From: Nocardia wallacei
Lineage (GTDB): Bacteria; Actinomycetota; Actinomycetes; Mycobacteriales; Mycobacteriaceae
Length of the DNA: 56,444 bases
Assembly: GCF_029868745.1 (NCBI RefSeq)
Contig: NZ_JARWOP010000375.1
Location: 1-56,444 of the forward strand
Reading direction: 5' to 3'
Under the pieces are notes generated by a model that did no database searches, was not told where the DNA came from, and saw nothing but the letters and a program-made list of their open reading frames with translations. Of this stretch, positions 1 through 7,914 are shown piece after piece (position 1 is the stretch's first letter; each line of letters begins with the position of its first letter). A program made the position numbers and the translations under genes.

Positions 1-2
1 CC

Positions 3-224
3 TGCGATCGGATGGTGACGAAGCTGCGTGGCAAGAAGGTCCGCGACGTCATTCCCGAGCGGTTGATCAAGGTGCCCGCGGCGAAGGCCGACGACACCAT
101 CCTCGAGGTGGCGGCCACCATGTCGCAGTACCGCAGCCCGCTGGTCGCGGTCATGAAGGAGGCCGAACTGATCGGAGTCATCACCGCTTCGCGCCTGCTG
201 GCGGCGACACTGCACCACCACTGA
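3..224 (+). CDS. CBS-domain protein, C-terminal fragment (5' end outside window)
   Basis: The reading frame is open from the first bases of the window, so the gene starts upstream; the visible 73 codons are its end. The segment DVIPERLIKVPA followed by DDTILEVAATM and PLVAVM..ELIGVITASRLL is the beta-alpha-beta pattern of a CBS motif, a module that usually binds adenosine nucleotides and regulates a partner domain or protein. It stops 25 bp before the permease at 250, so the two are probably co-transcribed and the CBS protein may control transport. The domain call is firm; the rest of the protein cannot be seen. Confidence 0.75.
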   Translation, partial: CDRMVTKLRGKKVRDVIPERLIKVPAAKADDTILEVAATMSQYRSPLVAVMKEAELIGVITASRLLAATLHHH

Positions 225-249
225 CCACGCCGCGCCGGCGGGGCGCGCT

Positions 250-1536
250 GTGAATGTTGTCCTCGCGGTCGCCGTTTTCGTCGTCGCCTACGCGCTGATC
301 GCCACCGAACGCATCCACAAGACGACCGCCGCGCTCGGCGGCGCCGCGATCGTGCTGGCGCTCGGCGTGGTGGGGTCGGCCGACAGCTTCTTCTCCCACG
401 AGACCGGGATCGACTGGGACGTCATCTTCCTGCTGCTCGGGATGATGATCATCGTCGGGATACTGCGGCAGACCGGCGTCTTCGAGTACACCGCGATCTG
501 GGCCGCCAAGCGCGCCAAGGGTTCTCCGCTGCGGGTGATGATCCTGCTGACCCTCATCACGGCGGTGGCGTCGGCCTTTCTCGACAATGTGACCACCGTG
601 CTGCTGATCGCGCCGGTGACGTTGCTGGTGTGTGATCGTCTCGACATCAACCCGTCGCCGTTTCTGATCGCCGAGGTTCTCGCCGCCAATATCGGCGGCG
701 CCGCCACCCTGATCGGGGACCCGCCCAACATCATCATCGGCAGCCGGGCCGGCTTGACATTCAACGACTTCCTCGTCCACATGGCCCCGCTCGTGCTGGT
801 GGAGCTGGCGGTGTTCACGCTGGTGCTGCCGTGGCTGTTCCGCGGCAGCTTCACCGTCGATCCCGACCGCGCCACCGACATCATGGCGCTGAACGAACGC
901 GAAGCCATCCGCGACCGCGGACTACTGGTCAAATGCGGCCTCGTGCTGGCCGCGGTGTTCGCCGGGTTCATCGGGCACTCGCTGTTCCACATCGATCCCT
1001 CGGTGGTCGCGCTGCTCGGCGCGGGGATCCTCGTGCTGGTTTCCGGAGTGCCACAAGAGGAGTTCCTGTCGGCCGTCGAGTGGGACACGCTGTTGTTCTT
1101 CGCCGGACTGTTCGTCATGATCGGCGCGCTGGTGAAAACCGGTGTGATCGAGAATCTTTCCCGGCACGCGGTCGCGGCCACCGGCGGCAACGCGCTGGTG
1201 GCGGCCATGCTCATTCTCGTGGTGTCCGCGGTGCTGTCCGGGATCATCGACAATATTCCCTACGTCGCCACGATGAGCCCGCTGGTGGCCGAACTCGCCG
1301 GCGGCATGGAAGAACACGGCCACGCCCTGTGGTGGGCGCTGGCGGCGGGCGCGGACTTCGGCGGCAACCTCACCGCCGTCGGCGCCAGCGCCAATGTCGT
1401 CATGCTCGGCATCGCCAAACGCGCCGACACCCCGATCTCGTTCTGGGAATTCACCCGCAAGGGCGCCGTGGTCACAGCGATCACCATCACCATCGCCGCC
1501 CCCTACCTATGGCTCCGCTACTTCGTACTCGGCTGA
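250..1536 (+). CDS. ArsB/NhaD-type ion transporter (SLC13/IT superfamily permease)
   Basis: A 428-residue polytopic membrane protein with about ten or eleven hydrophobic segments. It shows the two inverted halves typical of the ion-transporter superfamily: each has a DN motif at a helix break (DNVTTVLLIAP near residue 117 and DNIPYVATMSPL near 335) and a later Gly-rich hairpin (IGDPPNIIIG near 155, VGASANVVMLG near 378). Family members move arsenite, Na+/H+ or carboxylates; the substrate cannot be fixed here. No ArsR or ArsC gene is nearby, so arsenic resistance is not supported. The GTG start lies 25 bp after the preceding CBS gene. Confidence 0.85.
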   Translation: MNVVLAVAVFVVAYALIATERIHKTTAALGGAAIVLALGVVGSADSFFSHETGIDWDVIFLLLGMMIIVGILRQTGVFEYTAIWAAKRAKGSPLRVMILLTLITAVASAFLDNVTTVLLIAPVTLLVCDRLDINPSPFLIAEVLAANIGGAATLIGDPPNIIIGSRAGLTFNDFLVHMAPLVLVELAVFTLVLPWLFRGSFTVDPDRATDIMALNEREAIRDRGLLVKCGLVLAAVFAGFIGHSLFHIDPSVVALLGAGILVLVSGVPQEEFLSAVEWDTLLFFAGLFVMIGALVKTGVIENLSRHAVAATGGNALVAAMLILVVSAVLSGIIDNIPYVATMSPLVAELAGGMEEHGHALWWALAAGADFGGNLTAVGASANVVMLGIAKRADTPISFWEFTRKGAVVTAITITIAAPYLWLRYFVLG

Positions 1537-1649
1537 TCCGCCCCATCCTCGAACCCGTTGTCCTCGGACCGATCCCGATTACACCAGCGCAACACCAAGG
1601 CCCCCGCCACAAACACTCCGATCAGTGCCACCACGACCACCTCGGACAT
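1518..1649 (-). CDS. Possible small single-span membrane protein
   Basis: A 43-codon frame starting MSEVVVVALIGVFVAG, a clear transmembrane stretch, followed by a charged tail (RWCNRDRSEDNGFEDG). It overlaps the 3' end of the permease gene by 19 bp on the opposite strand. The ribosome-binding site is weak, and an in-frame ATG 60 bp further upstream (1709) would add 20 Arg/Cys-rich residues that look non-coding. The topology is plausible but no family is recognised; it could be chance. Confidence 0.35.
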   Translation of the reverse strand: MSEVVVVALIGVFVAGALVLRWCNRDRSEDNGFEDGADQPSTK

Positions 1650-1799
1650 ACAGCCACCGTACCGGCGATCACGACGCAGCCAGGCCGGATTCGCTCCGCA
1701 GAATTGCACGGCGTGTTCCGGTCCCGGCGCAAGGCTCGGCAGAGACAGACCGCCGATATCCTGGAATCAGCACGGCAGCGCACACATCACCGAATTGCG

Positions 1800-2115
1800 C
1801 AGTTTGATTCCCCGGTGTAGAGGCGGCGGACACCTGGGCGGCGACTTCTCCCCACACCGAATCCGACACCAGCCACCGGGATTCCCGGCAGCCACAGCAG
1901 GGCTTGCGAGGCGTAGAGCGCCGGGCGGGCAGGACCCAGGCCGACGTCACCGAATCGGAACGTGATCGCAGAGTGACCGTGTCGAGGTATTGGGTGACGG
2001 TGAGCGCGGTGAGCGCACGCTCGGACAGGTGTTCCATGACGCTGCGCTGCACTACCTCGGCGTAGCCGACGACGAACTCGGTGCCGCGGTCGAGCGCGAG
2101 CGCGCCGAAGTCGGC
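1800..2115 (-). pseudogene. Possible decayed coding remnant
   Basis: Between the small ORF and the CBS gene there is no intact gene. On the minus strand about 50 codons (roughly 2115-1960) read as a normal protein (ADFGALALDRGTEFVVGYAE then VVQRSVMEHLSERALTALTV) with G or C in nearly every third position. The likely continuation towards 1830 (DVGLGPARPALYASQALLWL) is in another frame. That pattern fits a frameshifted relic of an unrecognised gene. The plus-strand frame over the same bases is also open, so this is tentative. Confidence 0.25.
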
Positions 2116-2243
2116 CGCCGTGTCCGGCCATACAGGCGTAACAGACCGTGTGGTGCGCGATCCTCGGCACCGGAGTATTCGCGGCGCACAGGGGTAGCCG
2201 CGAAATGGAAAAGAAGCAGCCGCACACTCCCGAGGAGGTTTCG

Positions 2244-2663
2244 ATGGTTCAGTACGTGCGCGACCTGATGACCGAGAATGTGGTGACCCTGGCGCCGGAT
2301 GCGACGGTGCGGCAAGCGGCACAAGCCATGCGCGACAACGATATCGGTGACGTACTCGTGGCGGACGGCGATCGGGTGCGGGCGATCGTCACCGATCGTG
2401 ATCTCGTTGTTCGCGCGCTCGCCGACGCCGACGATCTCTCCGGTCGCCACCTCGGCGACGTCTGCAGCGACCAGTTGGTGACAGCGGCGCCGGACGAAGA
2501 ACTCGACACCGCGGTCAACCGGATGCGCGAGCACGCGATCCGCCGTATCCCGGTCGTCGACGAGGGCCGCCCGGTAGGGGTCCTGTCGATCGGTGATGCC
2601 GCCATCGACCGCGATTCCGCCTCGGCGCTCGCCGATATCAGCGCCGCCCCGGGCAATACGTGA
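2244..2663 (+). CDS. Paired-CBS-domain protein, Hrp1-like
   Basis: 139 residues made almost entirely of two CBS motifs: VRDLMTENVVTLAPD...DIGDVLVADGDRVRAIVTDRDLV, then DVCSDQLVTAAPDEEL...IRRIPVVDEGRPVGVLSIGDA. Length and order match the stand-alone CBS pair proteins of actinobacteria, such as mycobacterial hypoxic response protein 1. The start is set by a GAGGAGG site at 2232-2238, not by the longer open frame from 2148. Its stop codon overlaps the GTG of the next gene by 4 bp, so the two are translationally coupled. A stress or dormancy role is inferred by analogy only. Confidence 0.85.
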   Translation: MVQYVRDLMTENVVTLAPDATVRQAAQAMRDNDIGDVLVADGDRVRAIVTDRDLVVRALADADDLSGRHLGDVCSDQLVTAAPDEELDTAVNRMREHAIRRIPVVDEGRPVGVLSIGDAAIDRDSASALADISAAPGNT

Positions 2664-3343
2664 ACGCCGTGACCGCCGGGGAGGAGGTGCGGATCCGGCT
2701 GGGCGAGGTCCGGCTCGACGCCCACGTGACGCGACCGGCGCGTGGCGGCGGCATCGTGGTCTTCGCCCACGGCAGCGGAAGCGGACGGCACAGTCCGCGT
2801 AACCGGCACGTCGCCTCGATCCTGCACCAGGCCGGGTTCGGCACGGTCCTGCTGGATCTGCTCACCCCCGACGAGGAACGCTACGACCTGCGCACCCGCG
2901 AGTTGCGTTTCGATATCGCGCTGCTCGCGGGCCGGGTCGCGGGCACCGTGGACTGGCTCGCCGACCAGCCCGGCACGCGGCAGTCGCCGGTGGGCCTGTT
3001 CGGCGCCAGTACCGGCGCGGCCGCGGCACTCGTCACCGCCGCGGAGCGACCCGCTGCCGTGCACGCCGTCGTATCGCGGGGTGGCCGAGCGGATCTGGCC
3101 GGTGACGCATTGACCCGGGTGCGCGCGCCGACCCTGTTGATCGTCGGCGAGCACGACCGCGAGGTCCTCGAACTCAACCGGCAGGCCATGCGGCGTATGG
3201 CCGTCGCGCCACGGCTGGAGATCGTGCGCGGCGCCGGGCACCTGTTCGAAGAACCGGGAACGCTCGACGAAGCCGCGCGCCTGTCATCGGAGTGGTTTCA
3301 CCGCACTGTCGCCGGCAGCCCGACGACGCCACCCTCTTCCTGA
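2660..3343 (+). CDS. Alpha/beta hydrolase, dienelactone hydrolase-like
   Basis: 227-residue single-domain alpha/beta hydrolase. The oxyanion region is VFAHGSGSGRHSPRN (residues about 34-48), the nucleophile elbow is GASTG (Ser near 116), the acid is Asp in IVGEHDREV (near 173) and the His is in GAGHLFEE (near 193). The fold and triad are those of the dienelactone hydrolase-like family often found beside stress genes in actinomycetes; substrate unknown. The start GTG overlaps the upstream CBS stop (GTGA), so it is the second gene of that operon. Confidence 0.8.
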   Translation: MNAVTAGEEVRIRLGEVRLDAHVTRPARGGGIVVFAHGSGSGRHSPRNRHVASILHQAGFGTVLLDLLTPDEERYDLRTRELRFDIALLAGRVAGTVDWLADQPGTRQSPVGLFGASTGAAAALVTAAERPAAVHAVVSRGGRADLAGDALTRVRAPTLLIVGEHDREVLELNRQAMRRMAVAPRLEIVRGAGHLFEEPGTLDEAARLSSEWFHRTVAGSPTTPPSS

Positions 3344-3588
3344 CGACACAACGCCGTTCAGACCCGGGTGACGCTGCGCGTCGCCGACTGTGATCACACC
3401 ACAGTCGGCCCGCGCTGCATGTCTCGAGCAGCGCCGGCAATCCTTCGGGAGTCCGCTGACGGCGTGGTCATGACCTGGGCGGAGTGTGGTGGAAGTCGTG
3501 CCAGTCGCATAGCGCGGGACGCGTCGGGTACGCGGCGGGGTGAAGAACGTAGTGGAACCGTTCACCTGTGCGAAGGGAGGTATCGCCG

Positions 3589-4308
3589 GTGAAATACCAG
3601 GACCTGATCGAATCGGTACGCGACAACGCGCACCTAGCGGACAGTCAGCGGGCCCGCACCGCGGTGTCGGGAGTGCTGACCACGGTCGCCGGGCGCCTGT
3701 CACCACAGGCCCGGGACCGATACGCGCGACTTCTGCCGAATGCGCTCGAGGACACCATGACCGGTGCGCCGCAGCAGTACACGGGCGACGGCACGGCGCT
3801 GCTCACCGAGGTCGGCTACCTGCTCGGCGTCAGCCAGGAACGCGCCCGGTACATCACCCAAGCGGTCATCCACGCACTACGCGACCTCGAACCGGACGCC
3901 GTGGATCTCACCGAGCACCTCGACCCCGACACCGCCGCCACCCTCGCACCCGCCGGCGAATCACCGGACCGGGCGACGGCCAGGGTACGCACCGCCGAAC
4001 ACACCCCACTGGCAGCCGACGAGATCGACCGAGCACTGACCGATCTCCCCGAATGGCGCGGTGACACCAGCGAGATCCGGCGCACTGTCGAGCTCCCCGC
4101 CGACCGCCACGACCTGGTCATCGACCACGTGCACCGCGCCGCCCGCGACCACGACACCCATACCGACATCCGCCGCGACGCCACCACCCTCACCTTCCGC
4201 CTGTCGACCGGCCACCCACCGGCCGTCACCGAGCGCGACCTGCGTCTCGCCGCACGCATCGATGACATCGTGGCGACAGTCGGATCGGGCGGACACCCCC
4301 GACGCTGA
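3589..4308 (+). CDS. DUF2267 - pterin dehydratase-like (DCoH) fusion protein
   Basis: 239 residues in two modules. The N-terminal ~125 residues are DUF2267-like (YQDLIESVRDNAHL...YARLLPNALEDTM...FLLGV-type helices). The C-terminal ~95 residues follow the 4a-carbinolamine dehydratase (DCoH/PCD) pattern, from LPEWRG through the VIDHVHRAARDHDTHTDI helix to VTERDLRLAARIDDIV. The usual catalytic HHP is replaced (DTHTD), so dehydratase activity is doubtful. An AAGGGAGG site at 3573-3580 fixes the GTG at 3589 over an upstream ATG at 3568. No gene within 200 bp on either side; role unknown. Confidence 0.75.
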   Translation: MKYQDLIESVRDNAHLADSQRARTAVSGVLTTVAGRLSPQARDRYARLLPNALEDTMTGAPQQYTGDGTALLTEVGYLLGVSQERARYITQAVIHALRDLEPDAVDLTEHLDPDTAATLAPAGESPDRATARVRTAEHTPLAADEIDRALTDLPEWRGDTSEIRRTVELPADRHDLVIDHVHRAARDHDTHTDIRRDATTLTFRLSTGHPPAVTERDLRLAARIDDIVATVGSGGHPRR

Positions 4309-4335
4309 CCGCCGTGGAACGTTGACACCGGACAG

Positions 4336-4353
4336 TCGGCACTTTCGTGCCGA
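4336..4353. terminator. Stem-loop downstream of the DUF2267 gene
   Basis: A perfect 7-bp stem with a TTTC loop (TCGGCAC-TTTC-GTGCCGA), 28 bp after the stop codon at 4308. There is no T-tract, so it is a candidate terminator or 3'-end structure only. The remainder of 4354-4589 shows nothing else. Confidence 0.35.
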
Positions 4354-4589
4354 GATAGTCCGCACGACAGCACTTTCGAATCCTGGCCCCGGCACTGATG
4401 TGTCGCGCGATGCGCGTCGGGCTGTACGTGGATATGACCGAGTTCGTCCGCGCTCCGGATCCCGAGGTGGCCGTTGAGTGAGTGGCCCCCAGGTAGTCTG
4501 GCCTGTTCGACTACCGTGACCGGATGTTCCCCCGGCCGTGGATGCGCCGGTGCGCGTGTACGTGGCCGCCCATGCGGCGATAACCAGTC

Positions 4590-4602
4590 GATAATGATCG
4601 GA
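4590..4602 (+). promoter_or_regulatory. Candidate leaderless promoter of the ANTAR gene
   Basis: GATAAT at 4590-4595 matches a -10 hexamer and ends 6 bp before the ATG at 4602, while no Shine-Dalgarno sequence is present. This is the geometry of a leaderless transcript starting at the A of ATG. No convincing -35 box is seen. Confidence 0.4.
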
Positions 4603-5285
4603 TGACAGAGCGCGAGAACGTGTCGCGGGCCGAGTTGGACCTCGTCGAGCATGTGGTCGGGGTCGGCGATCCGCTGGCCGTGGGCCGATTCCGCTACTGG
4701 TTCGGCAGTCGGCGGTGGGAATGGTCGGCGGAGGTCGCGCGGATGCACGGCCACCCGCCGGGCACCGAGCCCACTACCGCGTTGCTGCTCTCGCACAAAC
4801 ACCCCGACGATCGGGACCGCCTCGAAGCATGGATCACCTCCGTCGAGGACGGCGGCGCGTTCTCCAGCCGCCACCGCATCATCGACGCCGCCGGGCAGGT
4901 GCGGGAAGTCCTCGTCGTGTCCGAGCCGATGACCGACGAACGCGGCGCGGTGATCGGGACCCAGGGCTACTACATCGACCTGTCGGTCGCCGCGGCCGAG
5001 TACCGCAAGGAAGTACTCGACGACGTCCTGCCACAACTCGTCGACGCCCGCGCGGTCATCGAACAGGCCAAAGGCGCACTGATGCTCGGCTACGGCATCA
5101 ACGCCGACCAGGCGTTCGCGGTACTGCGGTGGCGCTCGCAGGAGACCAACACCAATCTCCGCGCGATAGCCGAGCGTCTGGTCGCGACGCTACGCGACGT
5201 GTCCAGCGACGAGACGAGGCTCCGATCCCGGCTCGACCACGCCCTGCTGACTGCGCATCGCCGCGTCGGAACGACGTCCGGGTGA
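4602..5285 (+). CDS. PAS-ANTAR RNA-binding antiterminator
   Basis: 227 residues. The first ~130 are a PAS fold of the PAS_3 type (FRYWFGSRRWEWSAEVARMH...HPDDRDRLEAWITS...FSSRHRIIDAAGQVREVLVV). The ~60 residues from about 145 are an ANTAR domain: VIEQAKGALMLGYGINADQAFAVLRWRSQETNTNLRAIAE in helical order, with the conserved Ala, Gly and Trp positions. ANTAR proteins bind paired hexaloop RNA hairpins and prevent termination; the PAS domain would be the sensor. Actinomycetes carry many copies, so the target cannot be deduced. No SD is present (see the leaderless promoter at 4590). Confidence 0.88.
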   Translation: MTERENVSRAELDLVEHVVGVGDPLAVGRFRYWFGSRRWEWSAEVARMHGHPPGTEPTTALLLSHKHPDDRDRLEAWITSVEDGGAFSSRHRIIDAAGQVREVLVVSEPMTDERGAVIGTQGYYIDLSVAAAEYRKEVLDDVLPQLVDARAVIEQAKGALMLGYGINADQAFAVLRWRSQETNTNLRAIAERLVATLRDVSSDETRLRSRLDHALLTAHRRVGTTSG

Positions 5286-5744
5286 GCGCCCACGCCGTGG
5301 TTCTTCGCATAGCGGATTCAGTAGATGTGCCGAGGCGGCACCGGCGAGACAAGCAGGTGTCGTGCGGCGACGGCACCGGTATCGGCGAGTGAGTTCCGCT
5401 GAGCCTCGATGATCACAGCCCGCATGGCGGCCGACGTCGTTCGATGCGCCCGAGCCAATCGCCGTAGCCGGGCTCACGCGGTCTCATGACCAGGCATTCG
5501 ATGAACCTGTGACAAGATCACCCACGCCGGAGGACCGGGCGCTGTGTTGATCGGGGACGACCGGCGCACCCTGCACGACGTCTCACCGGTACGTCCGGAG
5601 CGGACGGCACACCACGATGTACGAGCGGTGGCCTGCACTGGCAACACCATTCAAGACAGCCGCGCAACCCAGCAGCCGGTTTCAGCCGCGACACCCAGGG
5701 TAGGCCCCAGCCGAGAGCACCTCTGCGGTTCGAAGGAGGCGAGC
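5286..5744. other. Gene-free interval, nothing recognised
   Basis: 459 bp between the ANTAR gene and the next start. Short frames here lack ribosome-binding sites and protein-like composition, and I see no repeat, hairpin terminator or operator. The AAGGAGG at 5733-5739 belongs to the gene at 5745. Confidence 0.5.
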
Positions 5745-6080
5745 ATGAGCACCGGCAAATCCCTTCCGCTACCCGACTATGACCAGCTCACGGTCGGGTC
5801 GATCGAGCATCGAGCCCGATCCCTCGAACTCGACCAAGTGCGCCAACTGCTCGAACACGAGCGTGTCACCGCACAGCGGCCCCGGGTCATCGAAATCTTG
5901 TCAGCACGGGCCGAGCAACTGCAGCAGGGTGCGCAGCCCTCCGGCGGTGACCCGGCCAACGCCCCACCGGTCACCGGCGAGAAGGGCGACTCCCCCGCCA
6001 ATCCCGCCCGGTCCCCCGCCGACAACACGCCCCTGCGCCACGGTGTCGCCGAACAAACACCGGCACGCGGAAAACCCTGA
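5745..6080 (+). CDS. Small charged actinobacterial protein (LPDYDxL...GSIxHRxRSL family)
   Basis: 111 residues. The first ~60 carry a motif common to a family of uncharacterised actinobacterial proteins: LPLPDYDQLTVGSIEHRARSL, followed by helices EL.QVRQLLEHERVTAQRPRVIEILSARAEQL. The rest is low-complexity, Pro/Ala/Gly-rich (GDPANAPPVTGEKGDSPANP) and probably disordered. A strong AAGGAGG at 5733-5739 selects the ATG at 5745 over an open frame reaching back to 5544. No function is known to me; it may be an envelope- or lipid-associated accessory protein. Confidence 0.7.
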   Translation: MSTGKSLPLPDYDQLTVGSIEHRARSLELDQVRQLLEHERVTAQRPRVIEILSARAEQLQQGAQPSGGDPANAPPVTGEKGDSPANPARSPADNTPLRHGVAEQTPARGKP

Positions 6081-6269
6081 CACCCAACCACACTCGGCAC
6101 CCGGCCATGCCGCCAGCAGCTCGCGCCGGGCAGCCGGTCGCCGTGAAATCGCGTCCTCGGCGCCACGCCAAGAATGGGCCACGCCTGGTCGGTGGGCCGG
6201 CGGGAGTTACTCGCCGGTGACGGCGGGTAACCGGGGGAGTGAAGTCGTTTCCTATGCCCAGGAGTTGTG

Positions 6270-6677
6270 ATGACACAGGCCATAGAGATGCTCGATACCT
6301 ACCCCGCCGGACTCGGCGACATCGACAAGACCCTCTTGGCACGCTGCATCGAAGACTGTTTCACCTGCGCTCAAACCTGCACCGCCTGCGCGGACGCCTG
6401 CCTGAGCGAAACAGACCCGGCCCGGCTGACCGGTTGTATCAGGCAGAACCTCGATTGCGCCGACATCTGCACCAGCACAGGCCGAGTGCTGTCACGCCAA
6501 ACTGCGTTCGATACCGCACTGGCAGGGTTGGTGTTACGGACGTGCCTGTCGGTATGCAGCTCCTGCGCCGACGAATGCGAGACCCACGCCGCACACATGG
6601 AACACTGCCGCATCTGCGCACAGGCATGCCGCCGATGCGAACGGTCCTGCAACGAACTCATTCTCGCCATCGGGTGA
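6270..6677 (+). CDS. Four-helix-bundle copper-binding protein (Csp/DUF326 type)
   Basis: 135 residues with 19 cysteines spaced as CxxxC or CxxCxxxC along four helices: CIEDCFTCAQTCTACADACL, CIRQNLDCADICTST, CLSVCSSCADECETH and CRICAQACRRCERSC. This is the layout of bacterial copper-storage proteins, in which Cys-lined helical bundles hold many Cu(I) ions in the cytosol; no signal peptide is seen. The CCAGGAG site ending at 6264 supports ATG 6270 (a GTG lies one codon upstream). No copper regulator or pump is nearby. The family call is firm, copper storage follows from the family. Confidence 0.88.
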   Translation: MTQAIEMLDTYPAGLGDIDKTLLARCIEDCFTCAQTCTACADACLSETDPARLTGCIRQNLDCADICTSTGRVLSRQTAFDTALAGLVLRTCLSVCSSCADECETHAAHMEHCRICAQACRRCERSCNELILAIG

Positions 6678-7483
6678 AACCGCACGACACTTCACGACCG
6701 CCAGGTCGGCGGACGCGGACGCCGATCGACCCGGCAGGGAGGTTCCGCTCCACATTATCGGCCTCTGGGTGTGGGGACCGGCCGATGTTCGAAGCTGCTG
6801 GGCGACGTCCGGCCTCAGGGTGCGATGCCGGTGAGGGAGAAGAACTCCGGTCGCAGGGTGGCGGCGAACCCGTATCTACCCGAGTGCAACGACAGAGTCG
6901 CGGCAAGGCCCCACCGGCTCAATCGCCGAGCGGCATCAATCCGACTTCGGATACCTGAATCCCGCTTCGATCGTCAGCTTCCCCCACGAAAACCGCTGGT
7001 CGACGCCGGTCCCATCCTTATAGTGCCCCGCCGGGGGCACCAACCTGCGACACCGTTTCCTCAGGTCAGCGCGGTTGAAGTGTCATCCATCGGGAGGGCC
7101 CCGACGTTTTCCCAGGTCGCAGGTCGCAGGTTCGAGCCCTCCGGGGTGCCAACCTGCGACAGATTTCCGCATGTCGGCCAAATAACCGCGGCGGCGCGGG
7201 ACGAAACAACTTCCCGGTTTCATCAATTCACGCCACGCCAATCCGTATCCGCACCGCCGACCCGCCCAGCCCATAGACGGAGGCCGGACAGCGGCGTCGA
7301 ACCGTGAAATCGTGGCGGGGTACATCGACGCTACGGGTTGTCGGAACGTCTGAGTGCCCCGGTCGGCAGCACATTTGGCCTCGAACTGGTCACTGGCACA
7401 GTGCGGCGGTCGGTTGCCGCGGGGCGACGTCCAGATGCGCACCGGTGATCGGCGTCCGACTCCCGCACGAGTCTCCCCGTTGG
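6678..7483. other. Gene-free interval with a repeat copy and a tRNA 3'-end-like sequence
   Basis: About 800 bp without a supportable gene. It holds the 110-bp repeat copy at 6931-7040. Just to its right, 7120-7151 reads like the 3' end of a tRNA: AGGTCGCAGG with TTCGAGC, then CCCTCCGGGGTGCCA. There is no 5' half (no D-arm box in the preceding 80 bases) and the T stem has a mismatch, so it is not a tRNA gene. Copies of AACCTGCGAC lie at 7042-7051 and 7150-7159, and the inverse GTCGCAGGT is repeated between them. Such tRNA 3'-end fragments are typical attachment-site remnants, but no integrase is present. Confidence 0.4.
6931..7040. repeat. 110-bp direct repeat, copy 1 (left border of catabolic island)
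   Basis: Aligns without gaps to 40019-40128 with 6 mismatches (94.5% identity, counted by eye). It ends with a perfect hairpin, GTGCCCC-GCCG-GGGGCAC (7023-7040). On the minus strand both copies keep one open frame containing YKDGTG, RFSWG and LTIEAGF and ending in a TGA (6936-6938 here). In this copy the frame has no ATG. Five of the six differences change an amino acid. Confidence 0.85.
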
Positions 7484-7891
7484 CTATACGTCCGGTTCGG
7501 CGGGTGCGAAGACCGGGACGTATTCATGGGATTCGGCCGGGCCGGACTTCGGAAATACCGCTCGTACTCGAAGGCCTGCTGCGACCGCGTCTCGGTCGAT
7601 GTCGACGAGTTGGGTCCACCACCATGGCCCCTCGTCCAGTTCGACCAAGGCGATCGTGAGTTCGAGTGGTGTGTCGGCTGCCCGTTGGGGCACGAACGCC
7701 CACGACACGACCCGCCCTCGCCCCGAAGCCTCGAACCATTCCAGATCGGTGTTTCCCGCACTGTCCTGTACCGCCGAGGGGGTCACGACTTCGCCGGACA
7801 CCAGGGATCTGCGTAGCAGGAAGACGCCGCGCGCGGTCCCGTCGAAGAATGCCGCTGTGGCGGAGTCTCGGACAACAGGTTGAATGTGCAT
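7484..7891 (-). CDS. DUF35 OB-fold protein, thiolase partner, zinc-ribbon cysteines absent
   Basis: 135 residues. The C-terminal two thirds match the DUF35 OB fold that accompanies SCP2-type thiolases and steroid aldolases (LEWFEASGRGRVVSWAFV, then LTIALVELDEGPWWWTQLVD and GLRVRAVF). The N-terminal rubredoxin-like zinc ribbon is normally built from four Cys; here the stretch LLRRSLVSGEVVTPSAVQDS contains none, so zinc binding appears lost. It is the last gene of the crotonase-thiolase operon, 23 bp after the thiolase stop, and probably forms a complex with that thiolase. ATG 7891 has a GAAGGG site; a GTG at 7918 overlapping the thiolase stop is the alternative start. Confidence 0.8.
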   Translation of the reverse strand: MHIQPVVRDSATAAFFDGTARGVFLLRRSLVSGEVVTPSAVQDSAGNTDLEWFEASGRGRVVSWAFVPQRAADTPLELTIALVELDEGPWWWTQLVDIDRDAVAAGLRVRAVFPKSGPAESHEYVPVFAPAEPDV

Positions 7892-7914
7892 GGTTCGGGC
7901 GCCCTTCGACGAAT

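Noticed and set aside
250..1536. Calling the permease an arsenite pump (ArsB)
   Set aside because: No arsR, arsC or arsenic-type operon is adjacent, and the family also moves Na+ and carboxylates.
7075..7151. Complete tRNA gene
   Set aside because: Only a T-arm and acceptor-like 3' end is present; there is no 5' acceptor strand or D-arm and the T stem has a mismatch. Kept only as a possible attachment remnant.
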